A stretch of DNA of 47,361 bases from Bacillota bacterium (GTDB lineage: Bacteria > Bacillota > Clostridia > Christensenellales > Aristaeellaceae): assembly GCA_023459275.1 (NCBI GenBank), contig JAEWVC010000098.1, forward strand, positions 1 to 47,361. The letters run 5' to 3'. The notes beneath the pieces are model-generated. The model saw only the letters and a program-made list of their open reading frames with translations. It ran no database searches and was not told the DNA's origin. The first letter of the stretch is position 1; every line of letters begins with the position of its first letter. Shown piece after piece: positions 1 to 6,912 of the stretch. The position numbers and the translations under genes were made by a program.

Positions 1-26
1 TGTGGGTGTATGTTGCATCAAGTTCT

Positions 27-84
27 GCACCCGGGGCCCCGCCCCGGCACCCCGCTAAAGGGATACAGCCCCTTTAGAATCCCC
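27..84 (-). repeat. Family B dispersed repeat, copy B1
   Basis: GC-rich two-hairpin repeat. Its reverse complement runs GGGATTC, an AAAGGGG/CCCTTT stem, GCGGGGT, then a CCGGGGC/GGGCCCCGG stem. This is the same order as the copies at 18829 and 37209. It lies upstream of the phosphonate operon promoter and no gene reads through it. Confidence 0.6.
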
Positions 85-125
85 ATTTGGGGAGGATATT
101 ACCCCAAGGGAATCATACGCCTTCC

Positions 126-177
126 AAAGCCTTCCCCTGGAGGGGAAGGTGCCGCCCGCAAGCGGCGGATGAGGTGG
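126..177 (-). repeat. Family D dispersed repeat, copy D1
   Basis: Read on the minus strand it has a GC hairpin (CCGCCGC-TTGC-GGGCGG), the linker CACCT, a second hairpin (TTCCCCTCCAGGGGAA) and a GGCTTT end. The copy at 37059 has the same order of parts with a different first stem. Compensating changes in the stem suggest that structure rather than sequence is conserved. Confidence 0.55.
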
Positions 178-278
178 TTCTCTGCAAGCATTCCTTCAAC
201 CCACCCTCCTTGCCGGATGAATATGTCCGCGGACAAGTCTCTTTCAATAAAAGGGCTTCCTGATGAAGCCCCCCTTAG

Positions 279-337
279 GAAGTTTTTAGGGATTGGGGTA
301 CGGGGAGGGAACTTTTTACAAAAAGCTCCCTCCCCGC
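279..337 (+). repeat. Family A dispersed palindromic repeat, copy A1
   Basis: Starts with GAAGTTTTT, then a linker, then a long hairpin with arms GGGGAGGGAACTTTTT and AAAAAGCTCCCTCCCC around a TAC loop. Five related copies occur in the window (21718, 26628, 28664, 29269, 35163). It lies upstream of the phosphonate operon promoter, outside any gene. Confidence 0.7.
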
Positions 338-362
338 CATTTTCCGCGTTCTCGCCCTTACC

Positions 363-391
363 TTGTGATATGCTCCAAGGCATGCTATAAT
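363..391 (+). promoter_or_regulatory. Sigma-A promoter of the phosphonate operon
   Basis: The -35 TTGTGA (363-368) and a perfect -10 TATAAT (386-391) are 17 bp apart. A TGC extended -10 precedes the -10. The first gene starts 66 bp downstream. Confidence 0.75.
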
Positions 392-393
392 TC

Positions 394-441
394 AACTGGC
401 CCTTTGCCAAGCCTTGCGCAGGGCCGGTTGTTTTTGCTTTT
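394..441 (+). terminator. Leader hairpin followed by a T-run, before aepY
   Basis: Arms AACTGGCCCT (394-403) and AGGGCCGGTT (420-429) can form a 10 bp stem with one GU pair. GTTTTTGCTTTT follows, and then the aepY ribosome site (GAAGGGG, 444-450). It looks like an intrinsic terminator or attenuator. However, transcription from the promoter at 363-391 should start near 398, inside the 5' arm, so it may instead be a 5' stabilising stem-loop or the terminator of an upstream gene. Confidence 0.4.
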
Positions 442-456
442 CGGAAGGGGAAGCTT

Positions 457-1605
457 ATGGATGTGAGCGTTTTCCTGCAGGAGCTCTCCCCGCTGGGGAT
501 CGATTTTTTCACCGGTGTACCGGACTCACTGCTCCGGCCGCTATGCGATACGCTGTATGCGGCCTATGGCACGGTCGGAAAGCACATCGTCGCCGCCAAT
601 GAGGGCGCGGCGGCAGGCCTGGCCGCAGGCCACTATATCGCCACCGGCAGGCCCGCCCTGGTGTATCTGCAAAACAGCGGTATCGGCAACGCCGCCAACC
701 CTGTTATTTCCCTGCTGAATGAAAAGGTGTACGGCATCCCCTGCGTGTTCGTGGTGGGCTGGCGGGGCGAGCCCGGCGTCCACGATGAGCCCCAGCATGT
801 GTTTCAGGGGGAGATCACCCCTTCCCTGCTGGAGTTGATAGGCCTTCGCACCATGATATTATCCCGGGATACGGAGCTTCCCGCCCTCCGGGGCATGGTG
901 GAAGGGGCCAAAGCGCATCTTTCCCAGGGGAAAAGCGTGGCCTTCCTCGTGCGCAAGGGCGCGCTTACCGGCGGCCCGGAGCCCGCGTATACCAATGCCC
1001 ATACGCTCCTTCGGGAGCACGCGCTGCGTTTGATCCTTCAAAATGCGCCGGAAACCGACGTGTTCGTCTGCACCACGGGCAAAACCTCCCGGGAGGTGTA
1101 CGAACTTCGGGAGGCGCTTCATCAAAGCCATGACCGGGATTTTCTCACGGTGGGCTCCATGGGCCACGCCTCCATGATCGCCCTGGGCATCGCGCAGGCC
1201 AGGCCCGAAACAGTAGTCTGGTGCCTGGACGGGGATGGCGCGGCGCTGATGCACCTGGGCAGCCTGCTGGTGGAGGCCAAAACGAACTGCAAAAATTTGA
1301 TTCACGTGCTGCTTAACAACGGCGCGCATGAAAGTGTGGGTGGCATGCCCGTAAACGGCGGAGGCGTTTCCTTTCTCCCGCTGGCGCAGGCCGCGGGCTT
1401 CGAAAGCTGCCAAAAGGCGGAGGACGCGCAAACCCTTGCGGCATTATTGCCCGGCCTGCGCCCGCAGGCCGGCAGGCAGCTTTGCTTTCTGGAAGTTTTC
1501 TTGAAACAGGGCTCCAGGCCGGACCTCGGCAGGCCGGCAGCAACCCCAAAGGAAAATTTGAAGCGCCTGAGAGCGGCGCTTACGGGGCAGGGAGGGAAAG
1601 CATGA
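457..1605 (+). CDS. aepY: Phosphonopyruvate decarboxylase
   Basis: A 382-residue thiamine-diphosphate enzyme that would decarboxylate 3-phosphonopyruvate to phosphonoacetaldehyde, the irreversible step that pulls the unfavourable PEP mutase reaction forward. The N-terminal Pyr domain shows FFTGVPDSLL and ANEGAAAGLAAGHY, with the expected glutamate. The C-terminal PP domain has GSMGHASMIALGIA and the ThDP/Mg motif GDGAALMHLGSL, ending with LLNNGAHESVGG. Length matches the family (AepY/Ppd/Fom2). ATG start after GAAGGGG at good spacing. Its stop overlaps the next start by 4 bases (ATGA), implying translational coupling. A general ThDP decarboxylase is a less likely alternative because the PEP mutase gene is in the same operon. 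Confidence 0.93.
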   Translation: MDVSVFLQELSPLGIDFFTGVPDSLLRPLCDTLYAAYGTVGKHIVAANEGAAAGLAAGHYIATGRPALVYLQNSGIGNAANPVISLLNEKVYGIPCVFVVGWRGEPGVHDEPQHVFQGEITPSLLELIGLRTMILSRDTELPALRGMVEGAKAHLSQGKSVAFLVRKGALTGGPEPAYTNAHTLLREHALRLILQNAPETDVFVCTTGKTSREVYELREALHQSHDRDFLTVGSMGHASMIALGIAQARPETVVWCLDGDGAALMHLGSLLVEAKTNCKNLIHVLLNNGAHESVGGMPVNGGGVSFLPLAQAAGFESCQKAEDAQTLAALLPGLRPQAGRQLCFLEVFLKQGSRPDLGRPAATPKENLKRLRAALTGQGGKA

Positions 1606-2336
1606 AGGCGCTGATCCTCAACTCCGGTATGGGCAACAGGATGCTTCCGCTGACCAAGGACCAGCCCAAGTGCATGAGCCCCATCGGCGGCGGCTATACC
1701 ATTTTAAGCCGCCAGCTTACCCAGCTTGCGTCCCTTGGCGTGCTGGACATCGTGATAACCACGGGGCCATTTGCCGAACTGCTGAAAAGCCATGCGGCCG
1801 GCCTTGGGCTTCCGGTGCGCATTACCTATGCGCCCAACCCCCTGTACAGGGAAACCAACTACATTTATTCCATGCACGCGGCGGCGGAGTACCTGCATAG
1901 CGACATCCTGCTGCTCCACGGCGACCTGGTGCTGGAAACGGCCGTGCTTGCAGATCTTATGAAAAGCGAAAGAAGCAGCGTGGCCGTGGACAGCTCCCTG
2001 CCCCTGCCGGACAAGGACTTTAAGGCCAGGCTGGAAAGCGGCCGCGTGGCGGCCATCGGTGTGGAATTCTTCGGCCCTGGCTGCGTGGCCAGCCAGCCCG
2101 CTTATTTCTGGAAAGCAGCGGATTTCGCCGCCTGGATGGCGGCCATCACCGGCTTTGTGGCGGAAGGGCAAACAAAGGTCTACGCGGAAAACGCCTTCAA
2201 CGCGCAAAATGGCCTGATCCCGCTATATCCTTTGGAGCTTTGCGGCCGGCTCTGCGCAGAGATCGACAACGAGCAGGACCTGCAAGCTGTTTCCGCGCGC
2301 TTTCTTGACCTGCTTCACAAAGGGGGAGACGTATGA
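1602..2336 (+). CDS. Nucleotidyltransferase (GT-A fold) of the phosphonate operon
   Basis: A 244-residue protein of the NTP-transferase superfamily, related to LicC/PntC-type cytidylyltransferases and sugar nucleotidyltransferases. The N-terminus has a variant nucleotide-binding loop LILNSGMGNRMLPLTKDQPK, with NSGMGNR where most relatives have AAGxGxR. It is followed by LLLHGDLVLE, whose Asp is the usual metal ligand. It overlaps both neighbours by 4 bases, so it is in the core of the operon. By context it may activate a phosphonate, or the acceptor to which the phosphonate is attached, with CTP. The substrate cannot be told from sequence. The start at 1602 was chosen for the ATGA overlap; an upstream in-frame extension lies inside aepY and is unlikely. 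Confidence 0.8.
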   Translation: MKALILNSGMGNRMLPLTKDQPKCMSPIGGGYTILSRQLTQLASLGVLDIVITTGPFAELLKSHAAGLGLPVRITYAPNPLYRETNYIYSMHAAAEYLHSDILLLHGDLVLETAVLADLMKSERSSVAVDSSLPLPDKDFKARLESGRVAAIGVEFFGPGCVASQPAYFWKAADFAAWMAAITGFVAEGQTKVYAENAFNAQNGLIPLYPLELCGRLCAEIDNEQDLQAVSARFLDLLHKGGDV

Positions 2337-3628
2337 AAAGCGTCTACATGTGCTTCAGCACCGACATCCTCCACAACGGTCACATCAAGATCATTCAACG
2401 GGCGGCGGAGCTGGGGGAGCTCACCGTGGGCGTGCTTACGGACGAAGTGATCGCCTCCTTCAAACGCTATCCCCTGATCCCCCTTGCGGAGCGGGTGCAG
2501 CTTTTTCAGAACATCGTGGGCGTCCGCAAGGTGGTGGTGCAAAGCACCTTAAGCTATGAAACCGTGCTCCGGGAACTGAAACCCGACATCGTCGTCCACG
2601 GGGACGACTGGCGGGTGGGCTACCAGGCCGCCATCCGCAGCCGGGTAATCGCCGTGCTTTCCGAATGGGGCGGAAAATTGGTGGAATTCCCCTATACCCA
2701 CACCCCCACCGAGGAGACGTTAAGCCGCCTTGACCAGCAGCTTTCCATGCCGGAGCACAGGCGCTCGCGGCTGAAAAAGCTTTTGCAGTACAAGCCCTGT
2801 TTAAGCGTGATGGAGGCCCACAACGGGCTGACGGGGCTTATTGTGGAAAGGACACGGGTGGAAACGCCCTCGGGCGTCAGGCAGTTTGACGCCATGTGGG
2901 TGTCCAGCCTGTGCGATTCCACCGCCAAGGGCAAGCCGGACATCGAGCTGGTGGACCTCACTTCCCGCATCCAGACGCTGGAGGAGATCATGGAGGTCAC
3001 CACCAAGCCCATCATCCTGGACGGGGACACCGGCGGCCAGACGGAGCATTTTGTTTACAACGTGCGCACCCTGGAGCGGCTGGGTGTCTCCGCCGTGATC
3101 ATCGAGGACAAGACGGGGCTCAAAAAAAATTCCCTGTTCGGGACGGAAGCGAACCAAACCCAGGAGAGCACCGAAAGCTTCTGCCAGAAGATACGGGCCG
3201 GGAAGAACGCCTTAAAAACCAAGGATTTCATGATCATCGCCCGGTGCGAAAGCCTGATCCTTGACCGGGGCATGGCGGATGCCCTGAACCGCTGCCATGC
3301 CTATGTGGAAGCCGGGGTGGACGGCATCATGATCCATTCCTGCAAAAAAGACCCGGCGGAGATTTTTGAATTCTGCCGCCTGTTCCGTGAAAACAACCAA
3401 ACTACGCCCCTGGTGGCCGTGCCCACTACCTACAATTCCGCCACCGAGGAAGCGCTGCAAAGCGCCGGGGTGAACATCGTCATCCACGCCAACCACCTTT
3501 TGCGCAGTGCCTTCCCCGCCATGCAGCAAGCAGCCCTAATGATCCTTGAAAACGGGCGCTCCCTGGAGGCGGAAGCGCTTTGTATGCCCATCCGGGACAT
3601 ATTAACGCTGATTCCCGCCGACGAATAG
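2333..3628 (+). CDS. pepM: Fom1-like cytidylyltransferase / phosphoenolpyruvate phosphomutase fusion
   Basis: A 431-residue fusion. Residues 1 to about 130 form a HIGH-type cytidylyltransferase domain (FSTDILHNGH, His14 and His17; RYPLIPLAER near 45-54). Residues about 140-430 are PEP mutase, which isomerises PEP to phosphonopyruvate. The diagnostic motif EDKTGLKKNS is at 258-267 and the metal-binding LDGDTGG at 229-235. The same domain order is known from Fom1 of fosfomycin biosynthesis, where the N-terminal domain makes CMP-2-hydroxyethylphosphonate. That assignment is an inference here. It overlaps the preceding gene by ATGA and is followed 12 bp later by the dehydrogenase gene, giving a complete route from PEP to hydroxyethylphosphonate. 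Confidence 0.92.
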   Translation: MKSVYMCFSTDILHNGHIKIIQRAAELGELTVGVLTDEVIASFKRYPLIPLAERVQLFQNIVGVRKVVVQSTLSYETVLRELKPDIVVHGDDWRVGYQAAIRSRVIAVLSEWGGKLVEFPYTHTPTEETLSRLDQQLSMPEHRRSRLKKLLQYKPCLSVMEAHNGLTGLIVERTRVETPSGVRQFDAMWVSSLCDSTAKGKPDIELVDLTSRIQTLEEIMEVTTKPIILDGDTGGQTEHFVYNVRTLERLGVSAVIIEDKTGLKKNSLFGTEANQTQESTESFCQKIRAGKNALKTKDFMIIARCESLILDRGMADALNRCHAYVEAGVDGIMIHSCKKDPAEIFEFCRLFRENNQTTPLVAVPTTYNSATEEALQSAGVNIVIHANHLLRSAFPAMQQAALMILENGRSLEAEALCMPIRDILTLIPADE

Positions 3629-3640
3629 AGGAAAAATGCC

Positions 3641-4780
3641 ATGTTCAGCCCCTTCAGTCCCGTGGATATCCGCATTCTTGCCAAGGATTCCGCCCTTGAC
3701 GCGGCGGAAACATTGCTTCACGGTGCTAGGGCCCTGTGCCTGATTGCCGGCGAATCCATGGTGCAAAGGCTTTCCCTGTCCGCTTTCGTTGCGGGATTGC
3801 TGGCAAGGCACAACGGGGTCTGGGTAAAGCGCGTCCCCGCCAACCCCTCCGTTTCGGATATTTCAGGTGTCCTGCAGTCGCTCAAAGGCAGGCCCGTGGA
3901 TTTTATCCTGGCCATCGGCGGGGGAAGCGCCATGGACCTTGGCAAGGCTGTGGCTGCGCTTGCCGGCTTTTTGCCGGAGGAAAACCTCACGGAAGAACAT
4001 GTCCGCCGCACCGTAGCGGACAAGACCTATGCGGGCCGGCCCGGCGTTCCCGCTTTGATCGCCCTGCCTACCACCGCCGGCAGCGGTTCGGAGGTCACCC
4101 GCTGGGCCACCGTCTGGGATCCAGAGTATCGCCACAAGATGTCCCTGGACGACGTCGGCCTGTTTCCAAGAGCCGCCCTGGTCGTTCCGCCGTTCACCGT
4201 TTCCATGGGCCCGGAACTGACCCTTTCCACCGGGCTGGACGCGCTGTCCCACGCCATGGAGGCCTTCTGGGCAAAAAGCCGCACGCCCCTTAGCCAGGCG
4301 CTGGCCACGGCGGCCATGGAAAGGATCAAGGCGGCGCTGCCCAAGGCCGTCCAGCCGGAAAATGCCGCCGATCTTTCCCTGCGGCAGGAAATGTGCCTGG
4401 GCGCGCTGATGGCGGGCCTCGCTTTCTCCATCACCCGCACCACGGCCTGCCACGCCATCTCCTATCCGCTGACCATGCTTCATGGTCTGCCCCACGGCAT
4501 GGCGGCCGCTGTGACGCTAAGCGCCGTATTGGCAAGAAACCAGCGGGCGGTGCCTGAAATACAAAAAATCCGCGAACTGTTCGCGGGAGAAAATGGCCTT
4601 GACGCCTGGCTTGCGCGCCTGTCCGCCCCCGTAAAACCGCTTCGTCTGTCCGCCTTTGGCATCGGGGAAGCGGAGCTTGAAGCCATCGCCGGGCTTTGCT
4701 TTACCGCCGGACGGATGGACAACAATCCGGTGGCCTTCACCCTTCCGCAGGTGCTGGAGATTTTGCGGGAATCCCTGTAG
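3641..4780 (+). CDS. Iron-containing alcohol dehydrogenase, probable phosphonoacetaldehyde reductase
   Basis: A 379-residue group III (iron-dependent) alcohol dehydrogenase. The NAD(P) loop GGGSAMDLGKA is near residues 88-98, PTTAGSGSEVT follows, and metal-ligand regions include TGLDALSHAMEAF and the conserved His residues of HAISYPLTMLHGLPHGMA. It is the last gene of the phosphonate operon, 12 bp after pepM. By analogy with PhpC/FomC it should reduce phosphonoacetaldehyde to 2-hydroxyethylphosphonate. No aminotransferase is present, so the aminoethylphosphonate branch is not encoded here. The family is catalytically broad, and the substrate rests on context. Confidence 0.85.
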   Translation: MFSPFSPVDIRILAKDSALDAAETLLHGARALCLIAGESMVQRLSLSAFVAGLLARHNGVWVKRVPANPSVSDISGVLQSLKGRPVDFILAIGGGSAMDLGKAVAALAGFLPEENLTEEHVRRTVADKTYAGRPGVPALIALPTTAGSGSEVTRWATVWDPEYRHKMSLDDVGLFPRAALVVPPFTVSMGPELTLSTGLDALSHAMEAFWAKSRTPLSQALATAAMERIKAALPKAVQPENAADLSLRQEMCLGALMAGLAFSITRTTACHAISYPLTMLHGLPHGMAAAVTLSAVLARNQRAVPEIQKIRELFAGENGLDAWLARLSAPVKPLRLSAFGIGEAELEAIAGLCFTAGRMDNNPVAFTLPQVLEILRESL

Positions 4781-4784
4781 GCGT

Positions 4785-6050
4785 CTACAGCCGCAGCACC
4801 ACCCTGGCGGTAAAGGTCTGCCCCTCCCAAATGGGGACATACTCCCCCTGGTGGCGGGCGGCAATTTGCCGGATGCTTTTTATGCCCAGGCCGCCCAGGG
4901 TACCCTTCCGGCTGATGATCTGCCCCTTGTCCTGCAAAACGGCTCCGTCAAAGCTGTTTTTGACGGTGATCATCAGCTTTCCGCCATGGGGCGCGCCGTT
5001 GAGTACGATCCGGCGCTGGCCTGCGGGCGCTTTTTTGCAGGCCTCCAAAGCGTTTTCCAGCAGGTTGCCCATCAAGGTACAAAGCTCGAAGCTGTCCATA
5101 AGCGGGTCCTCTCCAAGATCAATGAACGCGGAGAAATCAATCCCGGCATCGGCACACCTGCGCCAATACCCCACCAGAAGCGCATTGATGGGAGGATTTT
5201 TGCAAAAAAGCGGAAACGTGCTGGTATCGCACTTTGTGCCGAAAGCCAGGAGGTATTTTCTCGCCTCCTCCGTATGGCCTGTCTCCAGCATCATTTGGGC
5301 CGCGTGCAGATGATGCTTGCAGTCATGCTTGAGGATGCGGACCTCCTCGATCACCCGGTGAAGCTCCTCCGACTGGACTGCGGCGGCATTGATGACGCTT
5401 CTGGCCAGCGAGAGGTCGAGCATCGCCTGCTCCCTGGCCCGCTGGGCGAGGATCGCCAGGACCAGCACCGAGAGGCTCCATACGGCAAACAGGATCAGCA
5501 TCGGGGCAACAAGCGCCATTTCCTGCCCAAGGGCCGCGGACAAAAGACAGCAGCCCAGGCAAGGCCCAACGGCGTATACGGCCCAGATCCAGTGCTCTTC
5601 CCCGGCCAGCAATTCTCTGCCGGCTTTGCGGCCGTCACGCCCCATCCAAACCAGGTACGGTATGCCCGCCAGCACCGTCAGCACCAATTTGAGCACCGTG
5701 TAACTGTCACTGGCTTCAGAAAAAAAGGCCAGGGCCAAAAGATGGGAGAGCCCGCCGATCACACATCCTAAGAAAAGCTGGCAAAGAAACACAAACAGTT
5801 TTTTTGAAAGCGTCCCCAGAAACAGGCCGTACACCGGCAGGAAAAAGATCAGGTACACATACGGGAAGCCCCAGGATGCGCCCGTTCCTGGATGGGTGGG
5901 TACGCCCAGGAAAAATAAAAAGGCGGCGGGCGCCAGCAGGAGCGTAACGGTGAGCGGATAGGCAAATCTTCTTTGAAGCATTTGGCCCGCGGCGCAAAGG
6001 ATGATGAAAAGCACCGCAATATCTGACATGCCGGACAGCAAAGCACGCAT
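4785..6050 (-). CDS. GHKL-domain sensor histidine kinase (AgrC-like), orphan
   Basis: About 421 residues. Around seven hydrophobic segments are followed by a coiled dimerisation region and a C-terminal GHKL ATPase. Visible motifs are the phospho-acceptor region LKHDCKHHLHAAQMML, the N-box LMGNLLENALEAC and the G-box GGLGIKSIRQIAARHQG. These resemble AgrC/quorum-sensing kinases of Firmicutes, which usually pair with LytTR regulators; none is encoded in the window. The start at 6050 has GGGAGAG six bases upstream and lies downstream of the candidate promoter at 6127-6135. The frame stays open to 6197 (ATG, hydrophobic extension), so a longer N-terminus is possible. It converges on the phosphonate operon with only 4 bp between stop codons. 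Confidence 0.85.
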   Translation of the reverse strand: MRALLSGMSDIAVLFIILCAAGQMLQRRFAYPLTVTLLLAPAAFLFFLGVPTHPGTGASWGFPYVYLIFFLPVYGLFLGTLSKKLFVFLCQLFLGCVIGGLSHLLALAFFSEASDSYTVLKLVLTVLAGIPYLVWMGRDGRKAGRELLAGEEHWIWAVYAVGPCLGCCLLSAALGQEMALVAPMLILFAVWSLSVLVLAILAQRAREQAMLDLSLARSVINAAAVQSEELHRVIEEVRILKHDCKHHLHAAQMMLETGHTEEARKYLLAFGTKCDTSTFPLFCKNPPINALLVGYWRRCADAGIDFSAFIDLGEDPLMDSFELCTLMGNLLENALEACKKAPAGQRRIVLNGAPHGGKLMITVKNSFDGAVLQDKGQIISRKGTLGGLGIKSIRQIAARHQGEYVPIWEGQTFTARVVLRL

Positions 6051-6126
6051 CTTGTTCTCTCCCGTCACAAGGTCGCTACACATGGGGTATTCCGGGCGGT
6101 ACACTGTATTCCCTGATCTATTTATG

Positions 6127-6135
6127 ATCATACCA
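6127..6135 (-). promoter_or_regulatory. Extended -10 promoter of the sensor kinase
   Basis: On the minus strand TGG-TATGAT lies about 75 bp before the kinase start at 6050. No good -35 is seen at 17 bp. If used, it rules out the longer upstream kinase starts. Confidence 0.45.
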
Positions 6136-6223
6136 CAAATTCCCTGCGCGAAAAATATAACAATACCGCAGATTATGGGAACCTTTGTCTTAAGCATTTT
6201 GCGTTTTGGAAAGGAGAACACGT

Positions 6224-6763
6224 ATGCAGGGCAAGCCCAATAATGAGGACATCGTCAAAATGATACTGGAGGGGCTGGCTGATGACGCCACGGAAGGGGA
6301 AGACCTGATCCACCTGTTGGTGGAACACAGAGTAACCAAAAATGTGCAGCGCAAGAGCAGGGAAGCGCTGACCTTCGGGGACCGGGTCGCGGATAAGGTG
6401 GCGAAAACGGCGGGAAGCTGGGCGTTCATCTTCAGCTTCTGCGGGATCCTGGCCGCATGGGTCATCAGCAACGCGGTTCTTCTTACAAAGGCCTTTGACC
6501 CCTACCCCTTCATCCTTCTGAACCTGTTCCTGTCCTGCGTGGCTGCGCTGCAGGCCCCGGTGATCATGATGAGCCAGAACAGGCAGGAGGAAAAAGACCG
6601 CATCCGCGCGGAGAACGACTACCGCGTCAACCTGAAATCTGAGATCATCATTGAAGATCTGCACAACAAGCTGGACCGGCTGATTGCCAACCAGGAAAGG
6701 ATACTGTCCTCCCTGGGAACCGGAACGGAAGCGGAGAACACCGGAAATATTCCACTGGAATAA
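6224..6763 (+). CDS. DUF1003 membrane protein
   Basis: A 179-residue protein of the DUF1003 family. A polar N-terminal part is followed by LTFGDRVADKVAKTAGSWAFI, typical of the family, then two transmembrane helices (about residues 66-85 and 94-115). A polar, probably coiled C-terminal tail contains EIIIEDLHNKLDRLIANQE. Family members are inner-membrane proteins of unknown role. The ATG at 6224 has AAGGAG seven bases upstream; the upstream TTG at 6206 would remove that site. It is divergent from the sensor kinase and ends at a strong terminator, so it is probably monocistronic. Confidence 0.85.
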   Translation: MQGKPNNEDIVKMILEGLADDATEGEDLIHLLVEHRVTKNVQRKSREALTFGDRVADKVAKTAGSWAFIFSFCGILAAWVISNAVLLTKAFDPYPFILLNLFLSCVAALQAPVIMMSQNRQEEKDRIRAENDYRVNLKSEIIIEDLHNKLDRLIANQERILSSLGTGTEAENTGNIPLE

Positions 6764-6779
6764 CCTTTGCAAGCTAGAA

Positions 6780-6812
6780 GGAATGGCGTCTTACCGGCGC
6801 CGTTCCTTTTTC
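6780..6812 (+). terminator. Intrinsic terminator after the DUF1003 gene
   Basis: Stem GGAATGGCG (6780-6788) pairs with CGCCGTTCC (6798-6806) with one GU pair. TTTTTCGTTTT follows. It separates DUF1003 from the molybdenum hydroxylase operon. Confidence 0.8.
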
Positions 6813-6912
6813 GTTTTCCGCGGATTCCCGCGGCGCTTGCATGAAAATCCCAAACTGGAGAAAGAATGGGTTAAAGAAAGCGCAATTTCCACCAAGCGGT
6901 CTGCGAGGGGAT

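Noticed and set aside
10..390. Open frame at the window start
   Set aside because: It consists of repeats B1, D1 and A1 read through; there is no protein-like motif and the stem sequences explain the composition.
4656..5771. A 371-codon plus-strand open frame across the sensor kinase
   Set aside because: It is the shadow of a gene with clear GHKL motifs and has no ribosome site of its own.
6051..6221. Longer N-terminus of the sensor kinase (GTG 6221 or ATG 6197)
   Set aside because: It would remove the room for the divergent promoters and has no good ribosome site. The hydrophobic stretch may be chance in AT-rich DNA, so the choice is kept open in the feature note.
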